Assembly (NCBI RefSeq): GCF_905171765.1
Contig: NC_053390.1
Coordinates: 508,203,444 to 508,267,443 of the forward strand
Length of the DNA: 64,000 nucleotides
Reading direction: 5' to 3'
Origin: Bufo bufo
Taxonomy: Eukaryota; Chordata; Amphibia; Anura; Bufonidae
The notes beneath the pieces are model-generated. The model had not been told where the DNA came from. It made no database searches and worked only from the letters and a program-made list of their open reading frames with translations. Positions within the stretch are counted from its first letter, which is position 1. Each line of letters opens with the position of its first letter. Position numbers and translations under genes: made by a program. Positions 1-11,004 of this stretch are shown here, piece by piece.

Positions 1-697
1 TGAAAGAGCTGGTTACCTCCAGGTAAACCTTGAGCGCCCTGACAACGTCCAGGCGATGAAGCTTCCTCTCCCGCGGGTGGGAAGGGGAAGGACACAAAGA
101 GGGGAGAACGATGTCCTCGTTCAGATGAAAGGCGGAGACCACCTTAGGAAGGAAGGAAGGGACCGGACGAAGAACTACCTTGTCCTGGTGGAACACTAGG
201 AAAGGTTCCAGATAGGAGAGTGCAGCCAATTCGGACACCCTCCGAAGAGAGGTGACGGCTACAAGGAAAATAACCTTGCAGGACAGAAGTCGCAAGGAAA
301 CCGTCCGCAGAGGCTCGAAAGGAGAAGCCTGGAGCGCTGAGAGAACCAGGTTCAGGTCCCAGGGCGGTACCGGAGGGCGGTACGGGGGAACCGCGTGAGC
401 CACGCCCTGAAGGAAGGTCTTGACAGGACCAAGGGGGGCCAGTGGGCGCTGAAACAAAATGGACAGCGCAGACACCTGACCCTTCAAAGAACTAAGGCCC
501 AGACCTTGGGCAAGTCCGCTCTGCAGGAAGGACAAAACGGTGGGGAGAGAAAAGCGGAGCGGAGGAATCCCCAGATCGGCACAGAACCCCAAATAGGTCC
601 TCCAGGTCCTATAATAGATCCTAGAAGAGGACGGCTTACGGGCGCGGATCATGGTGCGGACGACGTCCGCAGAAAAACCCCTACGTGTCAGGACGGT
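1..697 (-). CDS. DIRS tyrosine recombinase, N-terminal part (runs off window)
   Basis: The minus-strand frame from about 697 down to position 1 is open for about 230 codons. It begins with a segment reading LTRRGFSADVVRTMIRARKP, typical of the region preceding the SAM-like domain of DIRS recombinases. At about 225-245 it contains SLRRVSELAAL, which matches the box I arginine context of phage-integrase-type tyrosine recombinases. The distal His-X-X-Arg and Tyr boxes would lie beyond the window. In DIRS elements this enzyme inserts circular double-stranded cDNA without making a target duplication. The frame is shifted relative to the upstream RT/RH frame, which stops at 688, so a frame break lies near 690-700. 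Either an indel or a natural overlapping ORF could explain it; conserved residues run on in the new frame, so I favour an indel. Confidence 0.75.
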
Positions 698-2786
698 GGT
701 CTCAACAACCACGCCGTCAAACGTAGGGACCTTAAACGCGGGTGGAAGATTGGTCCCTGAGAGAGAAGATCTTCCCTGGCGGGCAGCGGCCAGGGCGCGT
801 CTGCCAGGAGCAGCATGAGGTCGGCATACCAAGACCGGCGGGGCCAGTCCGGAGCGACCAGAATCACCGAGACGCCTTCCGCCGCGATCTTCCGAAGGAC
901 CTTGGGCAGGAGTGGGATGGGAGGGAATATGTATGGACGCGCGAAGCCTCGCCAAGGAAGAACGAGGGCGTCGGCTCCGCAGGCTCCCGTATCCCTGGAC
1001 AGATAGGCGGGGACCTTGTGATTGAATTTGGAGGCCATGAGGTCCACGTCCGGTATGCCCCAACGAAGGCAAATGGCCTCGAACACCTCCGGGTGAAGAG
1101 ACCACTCGCCGGGGTCGACGGTGGGCGACAATCCGCCCAATTGTCCACCCCTGGAATAAAAATTGCAGATAGGGCCGGGACGTGGGCTTCCGCCCAACGG
1201 AGAATGCTGGTGACCTCCCGCATTGCTGCAACGCTGCGAGTGCCCCCCTGGTGGTTTATGTACGCCACGGCCGTGGCGTTGTCCGATTGCACACGAACTG
1301 GATGACCCTTCAGCAGATGAGTCCAGTGTCGCAGAGACAGAAGGGCCGCTCTCAGCTCCAGGACATTGATCGAGAGTTTGGACTCCGATGGAGACCAAAT
1401 GCCCTGGACGGATCGGGGAGGAAACACGCCTCCCCAGCCCAAGAGACTGGCATCGGTTGTAACCACCAACCAGTTGAGCGGCAGAAAGGACCTGCCCAGA
1501 AGAGGGGACTGCAACCACCAGCGGAGAGATGACCGCACCGGAGGCGATAGATGGAAGGGATGATCCAGAGACTCCGGCGATTTGTCCCAGGAGGAGAGGA
1601 TCGCCCGTTGGAGAGGGCGGGAGTGAAACTGCGCAAATGGGATCGCCTCGAAGCAGGCAACCATCTGCCCCAAGACCCGCATGCAGAAGCGGAAGGACGG
1701 TCGACGGTGGAGAAGGAGACCCCGAATCGCCCGACGGAGGGTCAGTCGTTTTTCCGAGGGAAGACGTACCTCCGCCGCTTCCGTGTCTAAAAGCATTCCC
1801 AGGAAGACCAGTTGTCTGGCGGGAGGAAGGGAGGACTTGGGGAAGTTGATGACCCAACCGAATCTCGCCAGAGTCTCTAGAGTGAGATCCACGCTGGCAA
1901 CCGCTTGGGAAAGGGACGGAGCCTTGATGAGGATATCGTCCAAGTACGGTAGCAGAAAAACACCCCTGGAACGGAGTAAGGCCAAAACCGGGGCCAGGAC
2001 CTTGGTGAACACCCGGGGGGCTGTTGCCAGCCCAAAGGGAAGGGCGACAAACTGGAAGTGGAGGTCCCCCACGGCGAATCGGAGGAAGCGATGGTGACAC
2101 CGGGCTACCGGAACATGGAGGTAGGCATCCTGTATATCGATGGAAGACATGAAATCTCCCTGCTCCAGGGAAGCCACCGCGGAACGGAGGGACTCCATCC
2201 GAAACCGTCGAAGGAGGAGAAAACGGTTGAGCTTTTTGAGGTCCAAAATGGGCCGCACCGAACCTCCCTTCTTGGGAACTACAAAGAGGTTCGAATAGAA
2301 CCCTTGGAACCTTTCCTCTAGAGGAACGGGGGTAACCCCCCTGTCCAGTAAGGCTTGAACAGCCGCGGAGAACGCAGCCGCGCTTTTCGGGTCCCGCGGG
2401 GGGCGGGAGCGAAAGAACCGATCTGGAGGGAAGGACGCAAATTCGATTTTGTATCCTGAGGACACAATTTCGAGAGCCCAGGCGTCGGAGACGTGAGCCA
2501 TCCAGATGTCCCTGAAAAGGAGGAGCCGGCCCCCCACCCGGGTGGGTGGGGGCGCGCCTTCAGGCAGAGGACTGCTTTGCTGCGGGTGTGCGGGCAGCCT
2601 GCGGCCTGCGCCAGGAGGGCTGCGCCCGAAAAAACGGCTTCCTACGCTTATCCTGGGGAGGGGCCGAAGCGGCAGCTGCGGGGGGAGCCCCAGAGGTCCT
2701 GCGGGAGGACCGAAAACGAGACGCACCAGGGCGTCCGCGGGGGGCGCCCCTGGCTTGGGGTTGAGGAAGATGGGTGCTTTTACCAC
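688..2786 (-). pseudogene. DIRS reverse transcriptase / RNase H polyprotein, frameshifted
   Basis: The ORF starting at 2786 reads about 552 residues in one frame. RT spans about residues 165-345, with the motif A aspartate in SSIDIQDAYLH and the catalytic YLDD at 281-284 (PYLDDILIK). RNase H spans about 440-550, with carboxylates in TTDAS (D445), LELRA (E477) and SDNAT (D502). After VDNWAD, at about nucleotide 1130, the frame loses similarity. The expected continuation (HPEVFEAI, VDLMASKFNHK) is in the frame that ends at 688, so a one-base-class indel lies near 1130. The C-terminal linker LRLTAWLLR just before 690 is typical of DIRS proteins ahead of the recombinase. The start overlaps the end of the gag-like ORF by about 225 nt. 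No methyltransferase domain was recognised. Confidence 0.85.
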
Positions 2787-4017
2787 CCGTGGCCTCCGAA
2801 ATAAGCTCGTCTAGGCGGACCCCGAAAAGGCGGGAACCCGCAAACGGTAGCCCCGCCAAGGAACGTTTGGAGGCAGCGTCCGCTTTCCAAACCTTCAGCC
2901 AGAGCTCCCTCCTGACAGAAACCGCCAGGGCGGAGGAGCGTGCAATAAGGGCTCCCGCATCAAGGGAGGCCTCACAAACAAAATTCCCGGCCCGAATAAT
3001 AAGCTGGGCCAAGGAACGTAGGTCCTGGATGGAGACGTCCGAGTCCAACTCCTGTTCCAGCTGCGCACCCCAAGCAGAGATTGCTTTACCTGCCCAAGCA
3101 GAGGCAAAAACCGGTCTGAGAGCAGAACCGGAGGCAGCAAAAATGCCCTTGGAAAGGGTCTCCATGCGACGGTCCTCCGCTGACTGAAGAGAGGACCCGT
3201 CGGGAACAGGGATGGCCGTGTTCTTTGACAGACGGGCCACAGGGGGGTCCACCTTGGGTGGGGACGACCAGGTGGCCACGACATCGGCTGGAAAAGGATA
3301 GCAAATGTCCAGCTTCTTGGGATTGACAAAACGGGCGTCCGGGCGAGCCCAAGCCTTAGACACCACGGAGGAGAAATCAGAGTGGATTGGAAAGACTTTT
3401 GAGGCCTGCCTGGGTCTGATAAAGGAGACGCTAGCTGCGTCAGAACTAGGGGGGTCATCTTGCACCTTAAAGGTGTCACGAATATCCGAGATGAGTTGAC
3501 CCATCGCTGAGGCTAGCTTGGACGGCAGGGCCGAGTCCATTTCCAAATCTGAAACCGCCAATTCACCTTCAGAGAGCGAATCCTTTGGAGAGGAGAGGCT
3601 CGTCTGAGTGCGCACGCGTGGCGGGGAGAGGGAGGCATCCGAGGAGGAGGCTCGCTCTACTCTAAGACGCTTCTGAGAGTGCCTAGCTCGGGAGGGGTCA
3701 CTAAGAAGGGGTGAACCCGCTGCAGCGGCAGAAGCGGTGGACCCGGAGGGCGCGACAGTAAGAGTGGCGTCCTGCGGGGTAGGCGGCCTGTCTATTAGGC
3801 GGCCCACGACATGAGTGAGGCTTTCCACGGCCTGGGACAGGGATCTAGCCCAGTCAGGCGGGTCAGAGGAAGCAGGGAGCGACACAGCGGGTGACTGAGG
3901 CTGCGGTGGAACTCGGCATGCAGGACAGTGCGGATCAGACTGCCCCCGGGGAAAGGGTTCCCTACAAGCAGTACAGGCATGGTACCAAGGCTTGGCGGCT
4001 GCAGAAGGGTCTGACAT
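2560..4017 (-). CDS. DIRS gag-like ORF1
   Basis: Intact 485-residue ORF, the first gene of the element. Near the N-terminus are two CxxC pairs (CTAC at about 15-18 and CPAC at about 31-34) that could form a zinc ribbon. The middle is rich in Ser/Pro/Asp, and the C-terminus is rich in Arg/Gly/Ala/Pro. Vertebrate DIRS ORF1 proteins have this size and position and are thought to act as the nucleocapsid. The assignment rests mainly on position directly before the RT ORF. The start was chosen as the first Met of the open frame (MSDPSAAAKPWYHAC). It is intact although the downstream ORFs carry frame breaks. Confidence 0.65.
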   Translation of the reverse strand: MSDPSAAAKPWYHACTACREPFPRGQSDPHCPACRVPPQPQSPAVSLPASSDPPDWARSLSQAVESLTHVVGRLIDRPPTPQDATLTVAPSGSTASAAAAGSPLLSDPSRARHSQKRLRVERASSSDASLSPPRVRTQTSLSSPKDSLSEGELAVSDLEMDSALPSKLASAMGQLISDIRDTFKVQDDPPSSDAASVSFIRPRQASKVFPIHSDFSSVVSKAWARPDARFVNPKKLDICYPFPADVVATWSSPPKVDPPVARLSKNTAIPVPDGSSLQSAEDRRMETLSKGIFAASGSALRPVFASAWAGKAISAWGAQLEQELDSDVSIQDLRSLAQLIIRAGNFVCEASLDAGALIARSSALAVSVRRELWLKVWKADAASKRSLAGLPFAGSRLFGVRLDELISEATGGKSTHLPQPQARGAPRGRPGASRFRSSRRTSGAPPAAAASAPPQDKRRKPFFRAQPSWRRPQAARTPAAKQSSA

Positions 4018-5108
4018 GGTGGAAAAAATGTTGCCTTAAAGTGGGAGACCCCAGGGCAAAAGGAACGGGGATTACACCCAACAACAGTACTGGTGGCACG
4101 GAGGGGGTTAACAGTCCTACCAGACCCGGATGATGCAAGCGGCAGCAGCAAGGGGAGCAGACTGAAGGAGGCTGTGGAGGAGAGGCAGCAGGCACGGGGA
4201 TGAATAGCTTCAGGATCGGACGCAGAGAGGATTCCACGCAGCACTATGCGATGTGGAGCCCGACGAAACCGGAAGTAGCGGAGCGCTGTGAAGCTCCGCC
4301 CACCCCTTGCCGCGCTGAAAGAGACGCAAAATGATTTTAACCCCCGAGGTGGATGAGTGCCGGCCAGATGAAATGGCGCCGTTCGCGCCAAGAAAACGGC
4401 CCCCGCCGCGCCTGATGTGGCAGACGGCCTCCTGCCTACAGCCGTCCCCTGAAGGCAGAGTTCGTGCCCTGCCGCTAAATAAAGGATTTTGCCCAGATAA
4501 AGTCCCCCCCAAATGATACCTGGTAAGGTTGCCGGTACGATATGCCCATGGGGGGGGTGGAGGGGGGGATGTAGCAGCGGTGGGAGGAAGGAAGGGGAGG
4601 CTGGAGCAGCCACTCTCACCATACGCTGTCTTCGCCCTCAATCCATCCAGCAGGGTCGCCCCTTCAGCTACTGGCACCGCAGTGGCAGGAAGCCGGGGGA
4701 GGGACTTGGCGTGCGGGCGACCCTTGAGCTGGCGGGACGCAGGGGAGCGAGGCTGCCCTGGTCCACCTTGTCTTCTGTGGGGGAGGCGGCAGTGCGGAAT
4801 TACCGGCACTGGCGCAACTCAACCCCGGGAGAAACAGAGGGGTCTAATGCGCCTCTGTTGTCCCTGTAAGTAGAAAAAAATCGAATTAAAACAACAAAAA
4901 ACGCAAAAATTAAAATTATAGGAAAACAACCCTGCATAAGCAGGGGGTGTCTTGCCTCCTTGGACACTAAGCAAAAACTGGCAGTCTCTTCTCCAGGCTG
5001 AAGGGTATAGCTGATGGAGGAGGGGCTTACAGCTTTCACTTAGTGTTACGCCTCCTCGGGAACAGAGCTATACCCATGGTTTCCTGTGTCCCCCAAGGAA
5101 TATGGGCG
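4018..5108 (-). repeat. DIRS 5' leader and terminal region
   Basis: This is the GC-rich leader upstream of the gag-like ORF (4018-4860). It is followed outward by an A/T-rich stretch (4865-4925) and a final segment, 4940-5100, rich in short self-complementary pieces. DIRS elements end in inverted terminal repeats, and the outer ~170 bp is the likely terminal repeat. Its partner would lie beyond the window start, so this could not be confirmed. Long open frames here are composition artefacts. Confidence 0.5.
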
Positions 5109-5494
5109 AGAAATAATATTTACAAGACGTTGGATAATACATGGATATGTAGTTTGTGGTGCATATCTGCATACTCTGTAATAAACCACACAGTCTGGTG
5201 ACATATCTTCTTTAATCAAATACTACAAAACAGCACAAAGTCAGTATGGCTGTATAATCTTTTTGAAAGTTTTCCTGCTTGATGTTCATATGAGCATTTT
5301 ATGAGACCAGCTATAAAGTGAGAGCTCATAAGTCTCATGTTTGATGAACTAAACGCTGTCTCTGCTCACGTAGTCTGATTGACAGCTCCATTCAGAGTAC
5401 CTCCTCCCCTGCTGCAGAAATCTCACACTGTTAAGTACAAGCTAAAGTCTCCTGGCTTATGCTGTCAGAGAGCCTACTTTCAGCATTAGTCTTT
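5109..5494. other. AT-rich non-coding DNA, nothing recognised
   Basis: No exon with good splice sites and no repeat termini were seen. In particular, the next downstream MFSD12 coding exon is not here. Confidence 0.5.
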
Positions 5495-5850
5495 GGCTAC
5501 CTGCACACGTTGCGGATTACAAGTGGACTTCCCATGTGGATTCTCAGGCAGAAAAAACGCAACATACGGTAATATGGTACCAGCAAAGTTTTTCCGACAA
5601 GACAAATCTCATATACACTTTACTTTTTTTCTTTCATGCAGAAATCCACCTGTGTGGATTTCAAAATCTGCAGCATGGCAATAGATTGTGAGATTTCTGG
5701 TATGTATTTCAATGGAAGGGTGAGATTTGTGACAAAATTGCATAAGACCCGCAATAAACCATGCAAGTAACATGCCAAATTTAGTGCAGAAATGCACAGA
5801 AATACCTGCAGAATTTCTGCGAGTCTACCCACATCCATGTGCAGGTAGCC
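5495..5850. mobile_element. Harbinger-like MITE (GGCTACCTGCACACG termini)
   Basis: The left end GGCTACCTGCACACG is matched inverted by CATGTGCAGGTAGCC at the right end. It is followed by TTA, with TTT on the left, a decayed TWA duplication. About 356 bp, no ORF. Confidence 0.65.
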
Positions 5851-5851
5851 T

Positions 5852-6162
5852 TAAAGGGCCCTTTATACTGCCCAAGTTCGAGCAGATTATGACTAACGAG
5901 CGTTCATACGGAAGCTCCTTAGCAATTAACTGTCCGTGTAAAGGTGGATAATAGATCGTTGGAGTGGTCACCTAAATCATTGTTTGCCAGCAGCAGATCG
6001 CGATGTCTAAACAGCACTTTGCTGCCGGCAAACAATGATTCTGTATGTGGACGAGCGATGGCATTTGCGAAATGCATGTAATAGCACCGGTCTCCTCCAC
6101 TGACGGGCAAGCGATCATCGGGAAGGAACGCTTGCTACATTGCGCCATGTAAAGGGGCCTTT
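5852..6162. mobile_element. Non-autonomous DNA transposon with AAAGGSCCCTTTA termini
   Basis: The left terminus AAAGGGCCCTTTATACTGCC is inverted at the right as ATGTAAAGGGGCCTTTA. Internal inverted similarity includes AATCATTGTTTGCC near 5974 and GGCAAACAATGATT near 6026. The termini are hAT-like, but I could not define an 8-bp duplication. Confidence 0.5.
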
Positions 6163-6512
6163 AGTCTGGAATTACAGCCTCTAACTATCAGTCAGCCTAC
6201 GTTGAGGAGATTGTATTTAGCTCATGAATACACTGGATTCATAAACTCTCAATCAATAGATGGACTTGAAACTGCTAAAATTTGAAAACTAGAAATTTTT
6301 TGTGACACCTGCCTGCCTACTACACAGTGACACCATGTCTACTACACAGAAATGATAGCTCTATGTCCATATCTTTGGAATCAGTGGATGATGTTAATTA
6401 ATATAAAATATATTACTTTCTAAGAAAGATGCAGTGTGATGGTAAGAAAACAGAAAAATCTAGAAGACTAGGTAAGTTAGTAAAAAGTCAAATACATCAC
6501 CAAGTTTCTTAC

Positions 6513-6605
6513 CTTTGGAAGATGCAAAGAATAGGTCAAGTAAACAGCTATATAGGTCTGTGACAAATTAACTATGAGCCGTGTGCACATATATAAAAAA
6601 GCCAC
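6513..6605 (-). CDS. mfsd12: MFSD12-like transporter, internal exon (31 codons)
   Basis: This exon lies between acceptor TTTGATTTCAG and donor GTAAGAAAC. It is in phase 0 at both ends and directly follows exon 6696-6896 (intron of 90 bp). It encodes [20 protein letters not shown] then [11 protein letters not shown], matching the transmembrane segment after the cytosolic loop of MFSD12 (family pattern [28 protein letters not shown]). MFSD12 is a 12-helix major-facilitator protein of lysosomes and melanosomes involved in cysteine import and pigmentation. Three other exons in frame support the identity. The next coding exon (KFIATIPL-type) was not found downstream and is presumably beyond the DIRS element and the window edge. 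A paralogue (mfsd12a/b) cannot be excluded. Confidence 0.9.
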
Positions 6606-6695
6606 CTGAAATCAAATAATATAAAAATAAAACATCAAAAAGCTAATACATCATTGAACTACTGCATTCATAAGGAAAAACCTCCAAAAATGTAC

Positions 6696-6896
6696 CTGAT
6701 AGAAAGATGGTTCTGAAAGCCAGTTCTTCCACAGCATCAGAGGCTTTGGTGTGCTAGAAAGTTGCTTGTGAAGAGGGTCTTCATTTTCATCATCATCTGT
6801 TACTGGAAGGCGTTGAAAACTAGAATCCTCCTTTGTTCCAATATGGAATAACAAAGAGAATAATACTCCAATGCCCACTACACTGAGGGCTAATGT
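6696..6896 (-). CDS. mfsd12: MFSD12-like transporter, internal exon (67 codons)
   Basis: Exon bounded by acceptor CCCTATAG and donor GTACAT, phase 0 on both sides. It encodes a transmembrane stretch (LALSVVGIGVLFSLLFHIGT), then an acidic central loop (TDDDENEDP), then LMLWKNWLSEPSFYQ. That last motif is the family signature WKxWLxEPxFYQ just before the second half of the transporter. The acidic loop corresponds to the cytosolic loop between the two six-helix bundles. It joins in frame to exons 7969-8092 upstream and 6513-6605 downstream. No stop or frameshift is present, so the gene appears functional here. Confidence 0.9.
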
Positions 6897-6967
6897 CTAT
6901 AGGGCAGGAAGAAAATGTTCCAGAATGAAAAGTCATTTCATAAATATATCAATAAGACATAAAGCTT

Positions 6968-7346
6968 AAAAGGGTTTTCCAAGATTTTTTTTATTGATCA
7001 GGATAGGTCATCAGTATCGGATCAGTGGGGGTCCGACAACTGGGACCCCTGCCAATCAGCTGTTTTGAGAAGGCATTGGCGCTCCTGTGAGCACTGCTGC
7101 CTTCTCGAACCTTACCAAGCACAGTGCAGTACATTATATAGTGGTTGTGCTTGGTATTGCAGCTCTGCCCCATTCACTTGAGCTGCTCCTAGGCCACGTG
7201 ACACATGAACGTGACAACACTGGACATGAAAAAGCAGAGAGAAGGCTGCATCGCTCACAGGAAACAGCTGTACAATGAGGGTGCTGGGTGTTGGACTTCC
7301 ACTGATCAGATACTGATGACCTACCCAGAGGAAACTCCCTGTAAAG
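6968..7346. mobile_element. MITE with 'GATAGGTCATCAGTAT' inverted ends
   Basis: The left end contains GATCAGGATAGGTCATCAGTATC and the right end the inverse GATCAGATACTGATGACCTACC. Both lie inside AAAGGG/CCCT(G)TAAAGG termini, suggesting a TTAA-type insertion. It sits in the MFSD12 intron. Related sequences occur at 44818-45138 and 45776-45870. Confidence 0.55.
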
Positions 7347-7559
7347 GGGTGTGGGAAGCTAAAAAATGGCATTTAATAGTGTAAACCTTGTCTAGTCTCC
7401 TACAGAGCATAATAGTGTACCTGTCAACTCTTTCTGAGACTTCACTTCAAATCTCCATGTTCCCACTGTACTCCAATGTTTACAACCCAAACTTTCAGGT
7501 TCTGGGGGTAGATGAGCAGCAGCCACTACACTTTCCATAGTGCTGTGCACTGCAAGATC

Positions 7560-7733
7560 ATGTAAACGTCTACTACACCCTGCCCTAGGATCCGGTATTT
7601 CAATGCATTTGTCAGACGTATCCGCATCTGGAAACAAATGCTATCCGTTTGCTTACGGATTTCCGGATCCAGCAGGCAGCTCCGGCAACGGAACTGCCCG
7701 CCGGAATCCAACAACGCAAGTGTGAAAGTACCC
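7560..7733. mobile_element. 3' remnant of a Harbinger-like element
   Basis: Ends in CGCAAGTGTGAAAGTACCC followed by TAA, the same terminus as the elements ending at 47529 and 60020. It includes GGATCCG-rich subterminal sequence. The opposite terminus is missing. Confidence 0.5.
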
Positions 7734-7968
7734 TAAGTAAGTTGCAGAGGCTGGCAGGTGAAGCACATGGAAAGAGAAAAATTCATACCCGGATAAACCA
7801 TTTATTGGGTTTACCTTGGGTACAAAAATGATCAATGTCCCTAGCAGATTTTATTTTAGATTTTTTAGAACCCTTATTGGTTTGCATTCAAGGCTTCTAT
7901 TTATCCTATTAATAATTATCATCAGTTTGGAGCACAATGTTCTGCATCTGTTGACAACTTTAACGTAC

Positions 7969-8092
7969 CCTGAATACAGGAATATCCTGCCGTCCCAAAT
8001 GCTGTGCATCTTCTGTTTCAGTCAGTTCAAAGTGCAACAATAGCCAAGCGATTGTATATACAGAGATGTTTGCCAGGACTGTAAATGCATAC
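7969..8092 (-). CDS. mfsd12: MFSD12-like transporter, internal exon (41 codons plus 1 nt)
   Basis: Acceptor AAATTCTTAG and donor GTACGTTAAAG flank a 124-bp exon. It completes an Arg codon split with the exon ending at 37694 and then encodes YAFTVLANISVYTIAWLLLH, followed by a short loop ending QDIPVFR. The first part matches the MFSD12 helix after the KVELTAxR motif, and the end matches the family's QDxPVFR before the next helix. Phase is 2 on entry and 0 on exit, which fits both neighbours. Only by joining these three exons does the transporter read continuously, strong evidence that this short exon, lying within a longer repeat-free stretch, is real. Confidence 0.9.
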
Positions 8093-9428
8093 CTAAGAAT
8101 TTAAAGGGAGAGAAACAGGGATGTAAAGAATAAATCATTGGAAAGAAAATATGATGTCCTAATGAAATGATCACTGTGTGATCTAGCTATAATATTTCAC
8201 ACTTTTTTAGAAACATTCTTCATATAAACTTGAAATGCTTACTAAAACAATATTTGAGTACCCGTGTGTCGTAAAGCAGCCGATTGTTGCATTTCTGACT
8301 TTCCTAACCACCAGCCGTGCCTGAAGTTATAGTGTCTCTATATTCTGGCCCCCAGCTAATGATGTCCGCATGCCACATGGACAGGGGTTATCCTTATTAG
8401 ACACCGAAAAACCATTTTATTGTAGACCAAACTATTAGGCAGGGATCAATATGAAATTTCTCCAGTTTTTTAAACTACTAAAATGTTAGATTTTTTTTTT
8501 TTATATACAATAAAGTCTGGCTTCTGTTTAAACACTACATACAGTAAGAGATCTGCAGTGAGCAGCAAGAACGGAGGGGCTGTTGACTAACCAGGGATGT
8601 TTTAGAGGAAACGTTTCTGGTAGAAGCTTTTTTCTCTCTATTTATGCTTATTTAAGCCAAACAAGCAGGTGTATGGAACAGTTAGGAAGAAGGTGTATGG
8701 GCCCCTTTTAATCCCTTTAAGCACCAGGCTAAAATTTGATTTTGCTATTTTTCATACCTTCCAAAAGCCCTAACCAGAGTCGGATTGGGAACTTAAAGTG
8801 GCCCTGGAAAAATAAAATAAATAGTGGCCCCATGTTGTAGGTGGGTACTGCCGCCCTCCCCACAGTATTTAACTGTATCACCCTCCTGTGGTAGGAGATT
8901 GTGTTCAGGAGGGCATCTGTGGCTGTTGGTCAGGTGCATAAGTACTTGATCTTCCTAAAATGAAATAATGCTGAGAGCATCAGACCGTTATATACCCGGC
9001 CGGCGGCCGTGAGAAAGGCTCGGGCTGCCCCCTGGGCAATGTCCCTGTAGGGTCTATGGCCAGCCCGCCCCGGTCCCATCTGTTTACGTTTTGCATTCAC
9101 ATAGCCATATAAGGGCTTTCTTTAATATATATATTTCCATCTACAGAACTGTGCGGGGGCCTGTTTTTTTGCGAGGTGAACTATAGTCTTTATTGGTACC
9201 ATTTTGGGGTACATAGGATTTTTTTTCACTTTTTGTTAAATTTTTCGGGGGGGGGACAAGGTGACCAAAAAAATTGAGAATTATGCCTTTTTTTCTAACC
9301 AGATGTGGCGATGCCTATTTTTTTTTATTATTTTTTTTTTATATGTAAAACTGGGGAAGGGAGTGATTTAAATTTTTAATATTTTGGTTTATTTTTTAAC
9401 TTTTTGTTTCACCCATTTCCCTTACAAA
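8093..9428. other. MFSD12 intron, non-coding
   Basis: Low-complexity T-rich runs (8490-8502, 9300-9340) and degenerate interspersed-repeat sequence (about 8700-9430, resembling the frog high-copy family also seen at 43800-44330). No exon with splice sites was recognised. Confidence 0.4.
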
Positions 9429-9429
9429 A

Positions 9430-10760
9430 AGGCACATGGCAGGGGTGCCCACTTTCACCCTTTCTATTTAACCTGGTGGTAGAACCTTTCGCCTGGAAAA
9501 TTCCTCTCAGAGTACTAGGGTAGGTAAGGAGAAAGTTAAACTGTCAATGTTTGCCGATGACATACTATTGTTCCTCGCAAATGCAGCAAGAGGGGTGTCA
9601 TGCAGGAGCTCAAGGATTTTGGATCCTTCTGGGGCTTTAAGATAAACACAGACAAGTGTGAATTGCTCACTCTGGGTTCATCTCCTCAGCCTAGAGATTC
9701 CACTTCTGATTTCCCTCAATTGAAGATGGCACATACTCATATTATATATTTAGGAATTAAAATTGGCAAAACCTCCAAGACCCTATATTCTTTGAACTAT
9801 TCTCCCTTTCTGGAAAAAATACAGGCTGACTTGAGTAGATGGCAACACCTTCCTCTCTCATTTAGGGGTCGCTGTCACCTCATAAAGATGGCTAGTTTCC
9901 CGAAACTACTGTATCCTCTCCAAAATACACCCTTGCTTCTGACCCATGAAGACATAAATTCACTATATTCCCTTTACAGCTTTGATTTGGGCAGGGAAGC
10001 GTCCACATATAGCTTCCCTGCCCAAATCAGACAATCTGAAAATCGTAAAAAACCCACTGGATGGAGTGATTGACAGCTCCACCAGTATACTTATTCCTTA
10101 TTCACCTATTATAGGCCTATTAGACAGGTTTTGAGCAATAAAATGAGGGGCTTGCTCTTTAACTATTGGAAGAGGAAACTGCAATCCACGAACATTGTGG
10201 AGACCCTTCTCCAGGTTTGGAGTATGGTCAGGGGATTGGTGGCTTGCGAGAGATGGAGGGAATCACATTAGCAGTGTATGCTTTTAATTTTCCGGCTTCA
10301 CCAGGTTCCCCTCATAGGATAGGTTCCTGCCCTAAATGGTCACTCTCTAGGTCGGATCTCTTCCATTGTATATGAGAATGTCCGCAGGTCCAGTAGTATT
10401 GGAGAGAGGTGATTGACTGGATTTTACATACTTAGTCGATTGTGATGTCCAACGATCCCATTAACATACTATTTCACAAATTCTTGGGTGTGGAGTCATT
10501 GCCCCCAACAGTTTCAGGGACTTTGCAGGTGGCATTACAAATGTCTCTTGCAAAAGTGGATAACCTCCAGTATACCTACAGTCACTGATGTAATAATAAA
10601 CATGAAAAAGGTCATGCTTCTTGATAAAATCGAGACGGAGAAAACCAAACATACTCTCAATAAAACCTTCTTTCATAAATAGAACCAGTTTACAGTGACC
10701 CATTTTACGCCCGGGGAGATATTGGACCTCATGGCCTCTTTCAAGTACACTCAGTGGCAT
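9430..10760 (+). pseudogene. L1 ORF2 reverse transcriptase C-terminal remnant
   Basis: Starting with GTRQGCPLSP-like and FADDILLFL-like codons at about 9430-9570, the reading moves between frames. The longest open piece is 9600-10073 (157 residues). It carries GFKINTDKCELL and YLGIKIGKTSK, hallmarks of the L1/Tx1 RT thumb region, and the FRGRCHLIKMASFPKLLYPL motif. Multiple frame breaks follow. It is a dead copy; ORF1, the endonuclease and the first half of RT are missing through 5' truncation. Confidence 0.8.
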
Positions 10761-11004
10761 TCTGGAGAACACCCGAAGGGCAATTTAAAATAAATGAAGA
10801 TGCTTGATGTGCCTTAAGCTGGGATTCGGAATAAGATATTAATCTGGGGCCTGGTTGGGCTCATAGTTGGACATCCGGGGGAGGAGGGAGAGGGGTATTT
10901 CAGGTAACAGTATGCTCTCGATATATTGGTATTTGTTTATGATGTATGATGGGAATTAATGTCGAGTCACAAAGTGCCTTTCTTGATCTATACCGGTAAC
11001 TATT

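Larger units (their letters stand above)
1..5108 (-). mobile_element. DIRS-type tyrosine-recombinase retrotransposon, truncated by window edge
   Basis: On the minus strand a gag-like ORF (4017-2560) is followed by an overlapping RT/RNase H ORF (2786 to about 1130, continuing in another frame to 688) and then by a tyrosine recombinase running off the window start. The order gag, RT-RH, YR with no integrase and no LTR is diagnostic of the DIRS order. The GC-rich coding part contrasts with the AT-rich flank beyond about 5108. The right boundary is estimated from loss of this character. At least two frame breaks make this copy defective as read. It lies in an intron, or downstream, of the MFSD12-like gene on the same strand. 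Confidence 0.85.

Noticed and set aside
395..4873. Many plus-strand open frames of 60-190 codons
   Set aside because: They are GC-rich shadows of the minus-strand DIRS genes with no domain motifs of their own.
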